A program made the position numbers and the translations under genes. From Rhodobacter sp. (GTDB lineage Bacteria > Pseudomonadota > Alphaproteobacteria > Rhodobacterales > Rhodobacteraceae), in NCBI GenBank assembly GCA_030066215.1, contig JASJCA010000015.1:1-42044 (forward strand): a stretch of 42,044 nt of DNA, given 5' to 3'. Below the pieces are notes generated by a model that worked only from the letters and a program-made list of their open reading frames with translations, did not search any database and was not told the DNA's origin. Positions 31,904 to 40,137 of the stretch are shown one piece after another (positions within the stretch are counted from its first letter, which is position 1; every line of letters begins with the position of its first letter).

Positions 31904-32632
31904 TCAGCCAGGCACCTCCGCCCGGCAGAGCACCACGTTGTCGCGCTTCAGATCCGGCCCCCAGATGATCCGCGCGGCCCGGTCCCAGTCGATCCGGTCA
32001 TAGCCGTCCTTCGGTCCGACATCACGGGCGCTGTGGACCATCGCCGCGTCCCAGCCGCTTGCGTCGAACCCTGGCGCGTACCAATCGGCTGGCACCTCTG
32101 CCACCCGCTGAGAACACGGGGCTTTATCGACTTGCGGGCTGCGTTCCCGTTCACAGGATGTCTGTTCCGGGGCATGCTGCACCACCAAGCACCGCCAGTC
32201 CGCGTCGGTCGCGGCGACGAGCGCACCCGTACTGTCGCGAACTTGGGCGATCGCGCCGCCGTCGCCCATCTGCTGCCGCCGTGTGCCGATATATTCAAGC
32301 CCCGTGGCGGTTTCCATGAAGTCCCTGAATTCGAATGCAAACACGAAGGGCGGGTCGGAATTGAACGTGACCCGCTCGGCATTGAACGAACGCTCCGTGG
32401 TGATCGGCACGGAGTCCTCGATCAGCTTTTCGCCGTTGACCCAGAATGCAAACCAGTTGTCGACCCAGATCTCGGCGGTCAGCTCGGTGCCGCCACCGCC
32501 GGGGAGTGTGGTCTCGTTCAGATCCGCGCCGCCGCCCGGCTTGGGTGGGCGCGGTTTGTGGGTGAATGCCACGGTCGGAAGGGCGAGAGCGGCCGCCAGA
32601 AGAAGGGCCAGCGCAATGCGGAGTTTGGTCAT
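31904..32632 (-). CDS. Secreted protein with predicted beta-sandwich fold
   Basis: A 242-residue exported protein. The signal is MTKLRIALALLLAAALALPTVAF, then a Pro/Gly-rich linker (HKPRPPKPGGGADLNET). The mature body has strands typical of galactose-binding-like sandwiches (ELTAEIWVDNWFAFWVNGEKLIEDSVPITTERSFNAERVTFNSDPPFVFAFEFRDFME) and a later ADWYAPGFDASGWDAAMVHS, in the style of carbohydrate-recognition modules. Four cysteines in WRCLV, TSCER, APCSQ and VLCRA may form disulfides. ATG 32630-32632 is chosen over a TTG one codon earlier. No catalytic motif was recognised. Function unknown; glycan binding is inference from fold alone. Confidence 0.75.
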   Translation of the reverse strand: MTKLRIALALLLAAALALPTVAFTHKPRPPKPGGGADLNETTLPGGGGTELTAEIWVDNWFAFWVNGEKLIEDSVPITTERSFNAERVTFNSDPPFVFAFEFRDFMETATGLEYIGTRRQQMGDGGAIAQVRDSTGALVAATDADWRCLVVQHAPEQTSCERERSPQVDKAPCSQRVAEVPADWYAPGFDASGWDAAMVHSARDVGPKDGYDRIDWDRAARIIWGPDLKRDNVVLCRAEVPG

Positions 32633-32822
32633 CAAGAAGGCCTGAGTTGCGCGTTATATCGGTGAACATAGCCCCGCATAAGGCCGTTGCAATCGGCGCA
32701 TTTCTGCCACAACGCCGTCGCGAAACGCATTGTTTCCAAACGCGGTTTTGGACCTATCCACAGGTGCATGTTACCGATGCCGCAGCGCTTGGGGGGCCGC
32801 GCAATCTGTGATGGAGGTATCC

Positions 32823-33152
32823 ATGCGTATTCTGTTCTCTGCCGCCGTGGGCCTGGCGTTGGTCGCCGCGCCCGCCTTTGCCGGCGGGCACTATCCGAAA
32901 TCCCACGACCCGATGTCCCAGCCGGCCTCGAACGACATGGCCGTCTACGCCTATCCGGCCAAAGCCAATTACTGCCCGGCTGGACTGCAGCCGGTGGTCG
33001 TCGGCGGTGTGATCTGTTGCGGCGAGCCGACCCATGGGGTGTATCACCCGCAGCCGGTCCACAAACCGCGCAAGAAACACAAGCCACAGGCCACCTACGT
33101 CTCCTACGGCAAGGGCTACGGCGACACCGTCGTCTACGAAAAGGGTCAGTAG
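32823..33152 (+). CDS. Small secreted basic protein
   Basis: A 109-residue exported protein. The signal is MRILFSAAVGLALVAAPAFA, then GGHYPKSHDPMSQPASNDMAVYAYPAKANYCPAGLQPVVVGGVICCGEPTHGVYHPQPVHKPRKKHKPQATYVSYGKGYG. It has three cysteines (YCPAG and ICCG) and a His/Lys-rich stretch that might bind metal or acidic surfaces. GGAGG lies five bases before ATG 32823; the 31-codon upstream extension is not hydrophobic and is rejected. An intrinsic-type terminator follows at 33196. Function unknown. Confidence 0.8.
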   Translation: MRILFSAAVGLALVAAPAFAGGHYPKSHDPMSQPASNDMAVYAYPAKANYCPAGLQPVVVGGVICCGEPTHGVYHPQPVHKPRKKHKPQATYVSYGKGYGDTVVYEKGQ

Positions 33153-33195
33153 GGCGCCCTAGCCGAATTCCCGCGCGGCCCCTCATACGGGCCTG

Positions 33196-33220
33196 GCGCC
33201 CCGCGGTTGCGGGGCGCTTT
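33196..33220 (+). terminator. Intrinsic-type terminator
   Basis: Nine-base perfect stem GCGCCCCGC / GCGGGGCGC with GGTT loop, followed by TTTGG, 44 bases after the stop codon at 33152. Confidence 0.75.
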
Positions 33221-33329
33221 GGCTTGCCGAAACGCAGTGTTTCCCGGCGCGAAATTGACCGTGGCCCCCGTCCTGATAAGCTTCTGATATTATTGCCGTT
33301 TTCAACGCAATATCTTGATGGGGGTAGCA

Positions 33330-33623
33330 ATGACGAACGCAAGATTTGGGGTTGCGGCCGCTGTGGCCGTGGCCGTCTTGGGCGCGGCGCCGGCAGCGCA
33401 CGCCTTTTGCACCGACAAATGGGCCGACGTGACGATCCTGTGCCCGAAGCCGGTGCCGTATCAGGGCAAGAAGACCTTGACCGAAACCTCACGCAACCTG
33501 CCGGTCTCGCCGGGCCCGGGGCTCTACAGGAACTACGGCTGGGGCTATGACGTTCGCGTCTATGCCTACGGCAATGGCACCGGATACCAGAATTTCTGGT
33601 GGGAAGAGGACACCAGCGACTAG
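33330..33623 (+). CDS. Small secreted aromatic-rich protein
   Basis: A 97-residue exported protein. The signal is MTNARFGVAAAVAVAVLGAAPAAHA, then FCTDKWADVTILCPKPVPYQGKKTLTETSRNLPVSPGPGLYRNYGWGYDVRVYAYGNGTGYQNFWWEEDTSD. Two cysteines early in the mature part may pair. The Tyr/Trp/Gly-rich end suggests a beta-rich or surface-associated peptide. GGGGG lies five bases before ATG 33330. It ends at a strong bidirectional terminator shared with cspA. No family recognised. Confidence 0.75.
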   Translation: MTNARFGVAAAVAVAVLGAAPAAHAFCTDKWADVTILCPKPVPYQGKKTLTETSRNLPVSPGPGLYRNYGWGYDVRVYAYGNGTGYQNFWWEEDTSD

Positions 33624-33639
33624 GGTCGCCTGAAACGCA

Positions 33640-33664
33640 AAACGGCCCCGCACAGGGGCCGTTT
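33640..33664. terminator. Bidirectional terminator between convergent genes
   Basis: Ten-base stem AAACGGCCCC / GGGGCCGTTT with loop GCACA. Placed between the stop codons of the small secreted protein (+) and the cold-shock gene (-), it carries A/T tracts on both sides and can act in either direction. Confidence 0.85.
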
Positions 33665-33681
33665 CAGATCTGACGCTGCGC

Positions 33682-33897
33682 CTACTTTTCTGTAAGGTCG
33701 ACCAGATCGCTGGCCATGGAACGGCCGTCGCGGCCTTCGCGCAGCTCGTAGCTCACCTTCTGATTGTCGGCGAGCCCGGTCATCCCGGCGCGCTCGACGG
33801 CCGAGATATGCACGAACACGTCGTTGCTGCCGTCATCGGGCGCGATGAAGCCGTAGCCCTTTGTGGTATTGAACCATTTCACGGTGCCGCTGGGCAT
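33682..33897 (-). CDS. cspA: Cold-shock domain protein
   Basis: A 71-residue single cold-shock domain, an RNA/ssDNA chaperone. MPSGTVKWFNTTKGYGFIAPDDGSNDVFVHISAVERAGM contains RNP1 (KGYGFI) and RNP2 (VFVHIS); the end is SYELREGRDGRSMASDLVDL. AAGGAG lies four bases from the start of the coding region (33902-33907). The intergenic space to the divergent ArsC-like gene is about 210 bases, long enough for a structured 5' untranslated region as in E. coli cspA, but no specific structure was confirmed. Family members are not all cold-induced. Confidence 0.95.
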   Translation of the reverse strand: MPSGTVKWFNTTKGYGFIAPDDGSNDVFVHISAVERAGMTGLADNQKVSYELREGRDGRSMASDLVDLTEK

Positions 33898-34106
33898 GCC
33901 GTTTCTCCTTCTTTGGGCCCGCCCGCGGTCGTGCGGCGGGGTGGTGCAGCCAGGTCTTTCAAGGTGTGAGGCTGCCCCCAAATCAGGAGCGGTCTTCGTA
34001 GAAAGTCTGTCGTCACGCTTGAAAGCATGAGCCAATCCGCGGAAAAGGCAAGTGAATTTATCATGACGGGCGGGGTCTGCGGGGCTTTGCCGATAGGAGG
34101 TTGGCG

Positions 34107-34433
34107 ATGCGGATGTACGGACTGAGGACCTGCGACACCTGCCGGAAGGCGGAAAGGGCGCTGCGGGCGGCGGGGCATGATCCAGAGGTGGTCGATGTAC
34201 GGACCGACGGCGTGCCCGGCGCCGAGTTGCGACGATTTCTTGACCGGTTCGGCGAAGCAATGATCAACCGCAGGTCGACCACTTGGCGGGGCTTGAGCGA
34301 GGCAGAGCGGGCGGGCGGCCCGTTGAAGCTTTTGGCGCGGCATCCGACTGTGATGAAGCGTCCGGTGATCGAGGCGGACGGACAGCTGTACCTGGGATGG
34401 GGAAAGGAGGTGCAGAATTCCCTCCTTGGATAG
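34107..34433 (+). CDS. ArsC/Spx-family thioredoxin-fold protein
   Basis: A 108-residue ArsC-like protein: MRMYGLRTCDTCRKAERALRAAGHDPEVVDVRTDGVPGAELRRFLDRFGEAMINRRSTTWRGLSEAERAGGPLKLLARHPTVMKRPVIEADG. The CDTC motif is the Spx/YffB-type redox site, and TVMKRPVIE is the usual cis-Pro-like segment. ArsC enzymes use glutaredoxin to reduce arsenate, while Spx and YffB do not. The two-Cys motif makes an arsenate reductase role uncertain. AGGAGG lies six bases before ATG 34107, which is preferred to TTG 34101. No ars genes are adjacent. Confidence 0.85.
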   Translation: MRMYGLRTCDTCRKAERALRAAGHDPEVVDVRTDGVPGAELRRFLDRFGEAMINRRSTTWRGLSEAERAGGPLKLLARHPTVMKRPVIEADGQLYLGWGKEVQNSLLG

Positions 34434-34478
34434 CGCTGCGGCCGCGCCTATGTCGAAACCGGTTGCAGGGAGTTCGGG

Positions 34479-34835
34479 ATGCGGAACGCAGCTCTGACGT
34501 TGGGGGTAATTGCCGGGATAATCGGCATGTTCGTGGGGTTTTTCAGCTACGGATATGTCGAGTTCATCGACTGGTTTGGCGAGATCGAAGAGGTGGCCGG
34601 ACAGGTGGCGAACCCCGGCTTGGTCAAAGCGGTGAGCCTGCTTGCTCCGGTTTTGGCAATCGCGGGCGGGGCGATGTCTCGATCTCAGGCGACGGCCGGC
34701 GGCGCCTGCATGTTGATGTCGGCGGCCGGCATGTATTGGGCCTTCGGATTCGGCGTGTTTACGATGTTTCCGATTGCAATGGCGGGCGCGGGTGGCCTTC
34801 TGGCCTTGGCTGCCCGTCGGCCGGACCCTGCTTGA
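34479..34835 (+). CDS. Small integral membrane protein
   Basis: A 118-residue inner-membrane protein with about four hydrophobic segments: AALTLGVIAGIIGMFVGFFSYGYVEF, LVKAVSLLAPVLAIAGGAM, CMLMSAAGMYWAFGFGVFTMF and PIAMAGAGGLLALAA. A charged loop (DWFGEIEEVAGQVANP) separates the first two. No family recognised with certainty; DUF4064-like proteins have this size and layout. It begins 45 bases after the ArsC-like gene on the same strand and may be cotranscribed. Convergent with the DoxX gene. Confidence 0.7.
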   Translation: MRNAALTLGVIAGIIGMFVGFFSYGYVEFIDWFGEIEEVAGQVANPGLVKAVSLLAPVLAIAGGAMSRSQATAGGACMLMSAAGMYWAFGFGVFTMFPIAMAGAGGLLALAARRPDPA

Positions 34836-34846
34836 CGGGACGTGCG

Positions 34847-35404
34847 TCAGTCGGCGGACTGCGGCGTCAACGCTTCGCCGCGCAACCGACGGATCGCTGC
34901 GTCCACCGAAATCGGACCGGCGCCGCGAAACACCATATAGGCCAGTAGAAAGACCCAAAGCGTCCGCTGGTCCATGATCGCAGACAGCGCATCGTTGTCG
35001 AACCATGCGCCCAGTGCGACACCGTGGCCGGTCACATCGACCAGGCTTTGCACGAGGACGAAGCCGATCATACCGAGCGCGGCGAGCCGGGTCGCGAAGC
35101 CGACAAGAAGCAGAATTGGCAGCACGAATTCTGCCCAGCCGCCGAGAACCATGACCGTCTTTTGAAAAATGGTCGCCTGCGACACGTCCCAAAGCACGGC
35201 TTCGGCGGACTTTGGGAAGATCTGGCCGAACGCCCCAGCTGTCGGGGTGAAGAGACCGTCGAGTTTCAGTGTCGCTGAATTCCAAAAGTAGACAAAGAAA
35301 ACGGCGGCGAAGACGATGCGGGCGAGCGTCGGCAGAAGCCACGGGGCAACTCGGTGTTCAAGCAGATCGACGGCGTCGTCGTGGAGATTGATCAGGGCGT
35401 TCAT
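34847..35404 (-). CDS. bufD: DoxX-family membrane protein of the bufferin operon
   Basis: A 185-residue DoxX-type inner-membrane protein. Four hydrophobic segments include WLLPTLARIVFAAVFFVYFWNSATLKLDG, TVMVLGGWAEFVLPILLLVGFATRLAALGMIGFVLVQSLVDV and TLWVFLLAYMVFRGAGPISVDAAIRRL. DoxX proteins often accompany bufferin loci as the fourth gene, presumably acting in the redox or membrane environment of the peptide. The ATG lies two bases after the bufC stop, so the genes are coupled. The role of the protein itself is not established. Confidence 0.85.
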   Translation of the reverse strand: MNALINLHDDAVDLLEHRVAPWLLPTLARIVFAAVFFVYFWNSATLKLDGLFTPTAGAFGQIFPKSAEAVLWDVSQATIFQKTVMVLGGWAEFVLPILLLVGFATRLAALGMIGFVLVQSLVDVTGHGVALGAWFDNDALSAIMDQRTLWVFLLAYMVFRGAGPISVDAAIRRLRGEALTPQSAD

Positions 35405-35406
35405 CC

Positions 35407-36159
35407 TCAGTCCTCGTCCAGTATTGTGATTGCGGCGCCGGCAAAGAGCACACCGAGGGTCGCCGTCAGGTCGAATTCGGGCACCTGCTCGGTCGCCGCG
35501 TCGAGCGCGGCGCCGAACCGCGCGCCGTCCATCAGCGCGGCGACGAATGTTCCACCGCCGGGCGCGAGTGTGGCCAGCTGCGGGTCAAAGTCGGGTCGCG
35601 TCACCAGCACGTTCTCGCCCCGGGGTTCCGGTTTTGGTGCGCCGTCCTCCATTTTGTAGGCCCAGATGCCGTGCACCGGATAGCGCGAGCGGATCAAATG
35701 GACCGTCGGGGCGAAGCGGATACGGGCGGCCATCAGTCGGTCGGGCGGCAGGGCCTGGAAGGTCTCGGGCGGCAGCGGCGCGGCATCGGCAGCGTGGTAG
35801 GCGTGGCGCAGGGCCAGTTCCAGCTGCGCGACGTCGGGCAGGTAGGGCAGGTGCTGCAACGGTTCGAAACCGGCCAGAAAGTCCGGCAGCTCGGCGCCGT
35901 AGAACATCATCAAGGGCGACGACGGCGGGTGCTGGCGAAGGTAGACGCCCGCGATGGCTTTGAAATTCTCTGCGCCGATCAGTTTGGCGATCACCGGAAA
36001 GGCGGTCTCCAGCGCGTCGGTCAGGCTGACGGCGACGTTGTTGCGGTAGACGTTGAAGCGTTTCGTCGCCTGGACGCCGTCGGGGTTGGTGAGGCCCGCT
36101 GGCGCAGGCGTCGCCGGGTCGAGCAGCGCTTGTGTGAACTCCGCTTGGGCGACTGTCAT
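35407..36159 (-). CDS. bufC: DUF2063 protein, MNIO partner BufC
   Basis: A 250-residue protein of the DUF2063 family, the partner that delivers precursor peptides to MNIO enzymes (as MbnC does for methanobactin). The N-terminal domain [125 protein letters not shown] is the defining region with the RFNVYRNN motif. The ATG overlaps the bufB stop as ATGA (36156-36159). A longer upstream frame through bufB is rejected. It works with BufB as a complex on BufA. Confidence 0.92.
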   Translation of the reverse strand: MTVAQAEFTQALLDPATPAPAGLTNPDGVQATKRFNVYRNNVAVSLTDALETAFPVIAKLIGAENFKAIAGVYLRQHPPSSPLMMFYGAELPDFLAGFEPLQHLPYLPDVAQLELALRHAYHAADAAPLPPETFQALPPDRLMAARIRFAPTVHLIRSRYPVHGIWAYKMEDGAPKPEPRGENVLVTRPDFDPQLATLAPGGGTFVAALMDGARFGAALDAATEQVPEFDLTATLGVLFAGAAITILDED

Positions 36160-37016
36160 GCCAATGCTGCCTGAAGGACCGGTGCGGCGCGGTCGGCCTC
36201 GGCGCGCAATATGGGCCAGTCCGGCACGTCGGTGTCCCATTCGATCAGCGTCGGCTTCGGGCCGCCACGCCGGATTGTGTGCGCGTAGAGCGCCCAGACC
36301 GGATCGACCACCTCGCGGCCATGGCTGTCGATCAGCAAGGGTGCGCCGGTTTCGTCGGCGTCCTCATCATGGCCGCCGAGATGGATCTCGCCGACGAGGT
36401 GCAGCGGGAAGGCGTCGATGTAGCCCGGCGCATCGGTCTGCTGATTGGTGGCCGAGACGAAGACGTTGTTGACGTCCAACAGCAGGCCGCAGCCAGTGCG
36501 GTGCGCAATCTCGGCCAGGAAGTCGACCTCGGCCAAGTCGGACTCGGCGAAGGCCAGATAGGTCGAGGGGTTTTCCAGCAGCATCCGGCGGCCGACCGCC
36601 TCTTGCACCTCGTCGATGTGGTCGCAAACGCGCGCCAGCGTGGCCTCGGTATAGGGCAAGGGCAGCAGGTCGTTCAGGAAATGGCTGTCATGGGTCGACC
36701 AGGCGAGATGTTCGGAAAAGCTCGCCGGCTGCAGCCAGCCGATCAGGTGTTTCAGGCGCGCAAGGTGATCGGCGTCCAACGCCCCCTCGCCGCCGATCGA
36801 CAGGCCCACGCCATGGACCGAAATCGGAAAACGCTCGGCCAGGTGACGAAGTTGCGCCAGCGGACGGCCGCCGTCGCCCATGTAGTTTTCGGCATGGATT
36901 TCCAGCCAAGAGACAGCGCCCGGATCGGCCAGGAGGTCGGAAAAATGCTGTGGCTTATAACCGACGCCGGGCGCGTCCGGCAGACGGTCGAAGCGAGGTG
37001 TGGTGGCGTCCAGCAT
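36156..37016 (-). CDS. bufB: DUF692 multinuclear iron oxidase BufB
   Basis: A 286-residue MNIO (DUF692) enzyme with a TIM-barrel fold and a di- or tri-iron centre that oxidises cysteine residues in precursor peptides. Ligand-type motifs: EIHAENYM (39-46), [11 protein letters not shown] with His68, SEHLAWS (101-107), LLENPST with Glu148, [13 protein letters not shown] with Asp181/Asn183, [10 protein letters not shown] with His212, DSHG (230-233), and LIEWDTDVP (258-266). In bufferins this enzyme converts Cys of BufA to thiooxazole-type groups that bind copper. It follows bufA by 99 bases and overlaps bufC, forming the core modification pair. Confidence 0.94.
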   Translation of the reverse strand: MLDATTPRFDRLPDAPGVGYKPQHFSDLLADPGAVSWLEIHAENYMGDGGRPLAQLRHLAERFPISVHGVGLSIGGEGALDADHLARLKHLIGWLQPASFSEHLAWSTHDSHFLNDLLPLPYTEATLARVCDHIDEVQEAVGRRMLLENPSTYLAFAESDLAEVDFLAEIAHRTGCGLLLDVNNVFVSATNQQTDAPGYIDAFPLHLVGEIHLGGHDEDADETGAPLLIDSHGREVVDPVWALYAHTIRRGGPKPTLIEWDTDVPDWPILRAEADRAAPVLQAALA

Positions 37017-37070
37017 TTATCAAACGTCCCTGCTGTGGTCGATTACGTGAAGCCTATCTAGCAGGAAATG

Positions 37071-37100
37071 CGCAGGATGGGGCGGAAACCCCACCCTGCG
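37071..37100 (-). promoter_or_regulatory. Hairpin between bufA and bufB
   Basis: CGCAGGATGGGG and CCCCACCCTGCG form a 12-base stem with one wobble/mismatch around CGGAAA, 15 bases past the bufA stop and about 54 bases before the bufB ATG. It probably allows partial readthrough so that the peptide gene is expressed more than its modifying enzymes. No U-run follows. Confidence 0.6.
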
Positions 37101-37115
37101 AAATCGGCGGTCCGG

Positions 37116-37421
37116 TCAGGACGGCAGGTCGCGGTCCAGAGCCTCGAGCGAACCCATGCGCGCGGTGCCGTCGGCCATCGCGGGCAGATCGATCTCGGTG
37201 CAGGTGCCGGCGTCGACGAGGGTCCAGGCGTTGCCCTGGTAATCGACGGTCGAGGAACCGGCGCAGGTGGTGCCGGGGCCGGCGGCGCAGTCGTTGGCGC
37301 CGGCGAGCGAAACGCCGTAGCACTTTTCTTTCGCCTGAGCGTGGGCGGTCGTGGTGGCAGTGGCGCTCAGCGCGGCAGCAACGGCACCGGCAACGGCAAG
37401 GGTCTTCATGGTGGTGGACAT
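37116..37421 (-). CDS. bufA: Bufferin precursor peptide (DUF2282)
   Basis: A 101-residue exported bufferin-type RiPP precursor. It has a long Ala/Thr-rich signal ([28 protein letters not shown]) and mature [52 protein letters not shown] with the four conserved Cys34, Cys45, Cys53 and Cys74. In described bufferins the central cysteines are modified to thiooxazoles that sequester copper, and the outer two form a disulfide. The extra C-terminal tail ([21 protein letters not shown]) is acidic. CGGAGA lies nine bases before the ATG. It begins the buf operon, with its promoter in the 186 bases back to thrS. Confidence 0.92.
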   Translation of the reverse strand: MSTTMKTLAVAGAVAAALSATATTTAHAQAKEKCYGVSLAGANDCAAGPGTTCAGSSTVDYQGNAWTLVDAGTCTEIDLPAMADGTARMGSLEALDRDLPS

Positions 37422-37577
37422 TCGAGATCTCCGATTTGTCGTTTCGTGTCGTGGTTTCAGCCGCGCTTTGCGGCACGACGTCAATTAAGACAGCGAAACT
37501 GACACAGCCAATAACGTGCCCGTGTGGCACGCGCCTGTGACGGGCTGAAACATACGAAAATGTGACTTGACGCGTGA

Positions 37578-37600
37578 GCCTGCGGCGGGCTGCCGCAGGC
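37578..37600 (-). terminator. Hairpin after thrS
   Basis: Nine-base stem GCCTGCGGC / GCCGCAGGC with GGGCT loop, seven bases past the thrS stop on the minus strand. No clear U-tract, so rho-assisted termination is likely; it separates thrS from the buf operon. Confidence 0.55.
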
Positions 37601-37607
37601 CCCTCGG

Positions 37608-39578
37608 CTAAACCACTGCCAACGCATGCTTTTCCGCCATATCGGGCGGCGTCGCCTCGGCGTCGAGCTGGTCGGCGATGGTGTTCAGCATCTCGACCCG
37701 GGTCTGTTTCTCGCCAAGCCGGCGGACCGAAACCGTCTGGTCGGCGACCTCTTTCATCCCGCAGGCCAGAATCACCGGCACTTTGGCGACCGAGTGTTCC
37801 CGCACCTTGTAGTTGATCTTTTCGTTGCGGATATCGGCCTCGGCCCTGAGCCCGCGCGCCTTCAGCGTTTCGACCACGTGGTGCACGTAATTGTCGGCGT
37901 CCGAGACGATGGACGCCACTACAACCTGCCGCGGCGCGATCCAGAACGGCAGCTTGCCGGCATAGTTCTCGATCATGATGCCGATGAAGCGTTCGAACGA
38001 CCCGAGGATCGCGCGGTGCAACATCACCGGGCGGTGCCGCTCGCCATCGGCGCCGACATAGCTCGCATCCAGCCGCTCGGGCAGGTTGAAGTCGGCCTGG
38101 AACGTGCCGCATTGCCATTCGCGGCCGATCGCGTCGGTCAGCTTGAAGTCGAGCTTCGGCCCATAAAACGCCCCCTCGCCGGGGTCGAGTTCGAAGTCGT
38201 TGCGCACGCTGAGGATCGCGCTCTCCAGCGCCGCCTCGGCCTTGTCCCAAATCTCGTCCGATCCCACGCGCTGTTCCGGGCGGGTGGAGAACTTGATGTC
38301 GAACTTCGGAAAACCCGCGTCGCGGTAGATCGTCGACAGAAGCTCGATGAACTTGGCGCATTCGCTCTCGATCTGGTCTTCGGTGCAGAAGATGTGCGCG
38401 TCGTCCTGGGTGAAGCCGCGGACCCGCATCAGGCCGTGCAACGCGCCGTGCGGTTCGTAGCGGTGGCAGGACCCAAACTCTGCCAACCGCATCGGCAGGT
38501 CGCGGTACGACTTGATGCCTTGGTTGAACACCTGCACGTGGCAGGGGCAGTTCATCGGCTTCAGCGCGTTCATGCGCTTTTCGTTGGCGTGCTCTTCGTC
38601 GATCTCGGTGATGTACATATGCTCGCGGTACTTGTCCCAGTGACCGCTGGCCTCCCACAGCTTGCGGTCGACGACCTGGGGCGTCTTGATCTCGCGGTAG
38701 CCGGCCGCATCGAGGCGGCGGCGCATATAGTCTTCCATGATCCGGTAGACCGTCCAGCCGTCGGGGTGCCAGAACACCATGCCCGGCGCTTCCTCCTGGA
38801 AATGGAACAGTGACATCTCGCGGCCCAGACGCCGGTGGTCGCGTTTCTCGGCCTCTTCCAGGAAATGTAGGTACTGCTTCAGGTCATCGCGGTTTCTGAA
38901 GGCGACGCCGTAGATGCGCTGCAGCTGCGGGCGGTTTGAATCGCCGCGCCAATAGGCGCCGGCGACCTTCATCAGCTTGAACGCATCTGCCGGGACCTGC
39001 CCGGTGTGCTGCAGATGCGGGCCACGGCAGAGGTCCTGCCAGTCGCCATGCCAGTACATCCGGATCTGCTCGCCTTCCGGGATCGCCTCGACGAGTTCGA
39101 CCTTGTAGGGCTCGTGGCTCTTCTTGTAGTGCAAGATGGCTTCGTCGCGGTCCCAAACCTCGGTCCGCACCGGATCGCGCGCGGCGATGATCTGCTTCAT
39201 CCGCGCCTCGATGGCGCCGAGGTCGTCGGGCGTGAACGGCTCGGCCCGGTCGAAGTCATAGTACCAGCCGTTCTCGATCACCGGCCCGATGGTGACCTGC
39301 ACCTCGGGCCAGATCTCCTGCACCGCGCGCGCCATGATATGGGCGAGGTCGTGGCGGATCAGTTCCATCGCCTGGGCGTCGTCCTGCATGGTGTGGATGG
39401 CGATCTTGGCGTCCGCTTCGATCGGCCATTGCAGGTCCCAATGCGCGCCGTTGACGGTGGCCGAGATCGCCTTTTTCTCCAGCGACTTGCTGATCGTCGC
39501 GGCGACCTCGCCAGGGGTCACGCCGGCATTGAAGTCGCGTGCATTGCCATCGGGAAAGGTCAGGGAAATCTGGGCCAT
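37608..39578 (-). CDS. thrS: Threonine--tRNA ligase
   Basis: A 656-residue class II threonyl-tRNA synthetase. Domains in order: TGS (1-62, [30 protein letters not shown]); editing domain with the HDLAH signature (76-80), which removes mischarged serine; catalytic core with motif 2 region ([26 protein letters not shown]) and zinc ligands in MNCPCH, DDAH and [12 protein letters not shown]; and an anticodon-binding domain ([30 protein letters not shown]). Length is standard. ATG at 39576-39578 starts the TGS domain. It stands alone between the hairpin-rich upstream region and the buf operon. Confidence 0.97.
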   Translation of the reverse strand: MAQISLTFPDGNARDFNAGVTPGEVAATISKSLEKKAISATVNGAHWDLQWPIEADAKIAIHTMQDDAQAMELIRHDLAHIMARAVQEIWPEVQVTIGPVIENGWYYDFDRAEPFTPDDLGAIEARMKQIIAARDPVRTEVWDRDEAILHYKKSHEPYKVELVEAIPEGEQIRMYWHGDWQDLCRGPHLQHTGQVPADAFKLMKVAGAYWRGDSNRPQLQRIYGVAFRNRDDLKQYLHFLEEAEKRDHRRLGREMSLFHFQEEAPGMVFWHPDGWTVYRIMEDYMRRRLDAAGYREIKTPQVVDRKLWEASGHWDKYREHMYITEIDEEHANEKRMNALKPMNCPCHVQVFNQGIKSYRDLPMRLAEFGSCHRYEPHGALHGLMRVRGFTQDDAHIFCTEDQIESECAKFIELLSTIYRDAGFPKFDIKFSTRPEQRVGSDEIWDKAEAALESAILSVRNDFELDPGEGAFYGPKLDFKLTDAIGREWQCGTFQADFNLPERLDASYVGADGERHRPVMLHRAILGSFERFIGIMIENYAGKLPFWIAPRQVVVASIVSDADNYVHHVVETLKARGLRAEADIRNEKINYKVREHSVAKVPVILACGMKEVADQTVSVRRLGEKQTRVEMLNTIADQLDAEATPPDMAEKHALAVV

Positions 39579-40137
39579 CGGCCTGGTCTCCTCGTCGGTT
39601 CGGCGCCCACGGAACGCCCGGTTGCGGGTTATGTCGTGGGGGCTATGTGACGGCTGGGGGATGCGCCGTCAAGGGGACGAGCGACGATCAAGCGGATCTA
39701 TCCCGCGGGGCTGAGGGACCCTGGCGGCTATGGTTATGCGCAGGTGCCGCGGGCGCGGCGGGTTGCGACGCAGGCAGTCGTGGCGTTCTGGCCAAGTGCT
39801 CACAACACGAACCCGCCCCGGGCACGGAATCAAGGGGCTCAGCCCCGCCGTGCCCATCGCCGCCCCGCCCGGGTAGGGTGGCGATTGGTCGAAACTGGCG
39901 CACCGCGTGAGGTTCTACGGACTCGACGACCATAAAGTGCTTCCGATCAAACGTTGGCTCGCCACCCCGCGGGTTGGCGATGGGCCCGGCTCCGCGCATT
40001 TGCTCCAATGTCCGCTCCAGGCGATTATGCCTCATCTAGCTATTTTCGAAGACGTTGCGGCTAGCGCGACCAAGCGATTTCGAAATCGCTTGAAGGAAGG
40101 CGTTTCGAAACGCCTTCCCACGCTTCGCTTCACCCGA
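39579..40137. other. Hairpin-rich non-coding region upstream of thrS
   Basis: 559 bases without a convincing gene; frames are Arg/Pro/Ala-rich. It contains hairpins at 39820-39855 (GGGCACGG/CCGTGCCC with inner GGGGCT/AGCCCC), 39856-39885 (ATCGCCGCCC/GGGTGGCGAT) and 39959-39980 (TCGCC-A-CCC/GGGTTGGCGA). Two perfect palindromes follow at 40072-40091 and 40095-40118. A promoter for thrS must lie in the first 240 bases, but no clear hexamers were found. Confidence 0.6.
40072..40118. repeat. Twin perfect palindromes centred on TTCGAA
   Basis: AAGCGATTTCGAAATCGCTT (40072-40091) and a 24-base palindrome with GGAAGGCG and CGCCTTCC ends (40095-40118), three bases apart, both with TTTCGAAA at the centre. 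They lie just past the stop of the MAPEG gene and may form its terminator as paired hairpins. Confidence 0.7.

Noticed and set aside
35407..37421. Methanobactin biosynthesis (MbnB/MbnC) operon
   Set aside because: The precursor has the DUF2282 bufferin layout with a cleavable signal peptide and four cysteines, not a short leader-core methanobactin peptide, and no mbn transport genes are present.
37054..38658. A 534-codon minus-strand frame overlapping thrS and bufA in another frame
   Set aside because: Arg-rich out-of-frame reading of thrS and the buf leader with no family similarity.
39688..40035. A 115-codon minus-strand frame upstream of thrS
   Set aside because: It is composed of translated hairpins, with low-complexity Arg/Pro/Gly composition and no ribosome-binding site; probably repeat sequence.
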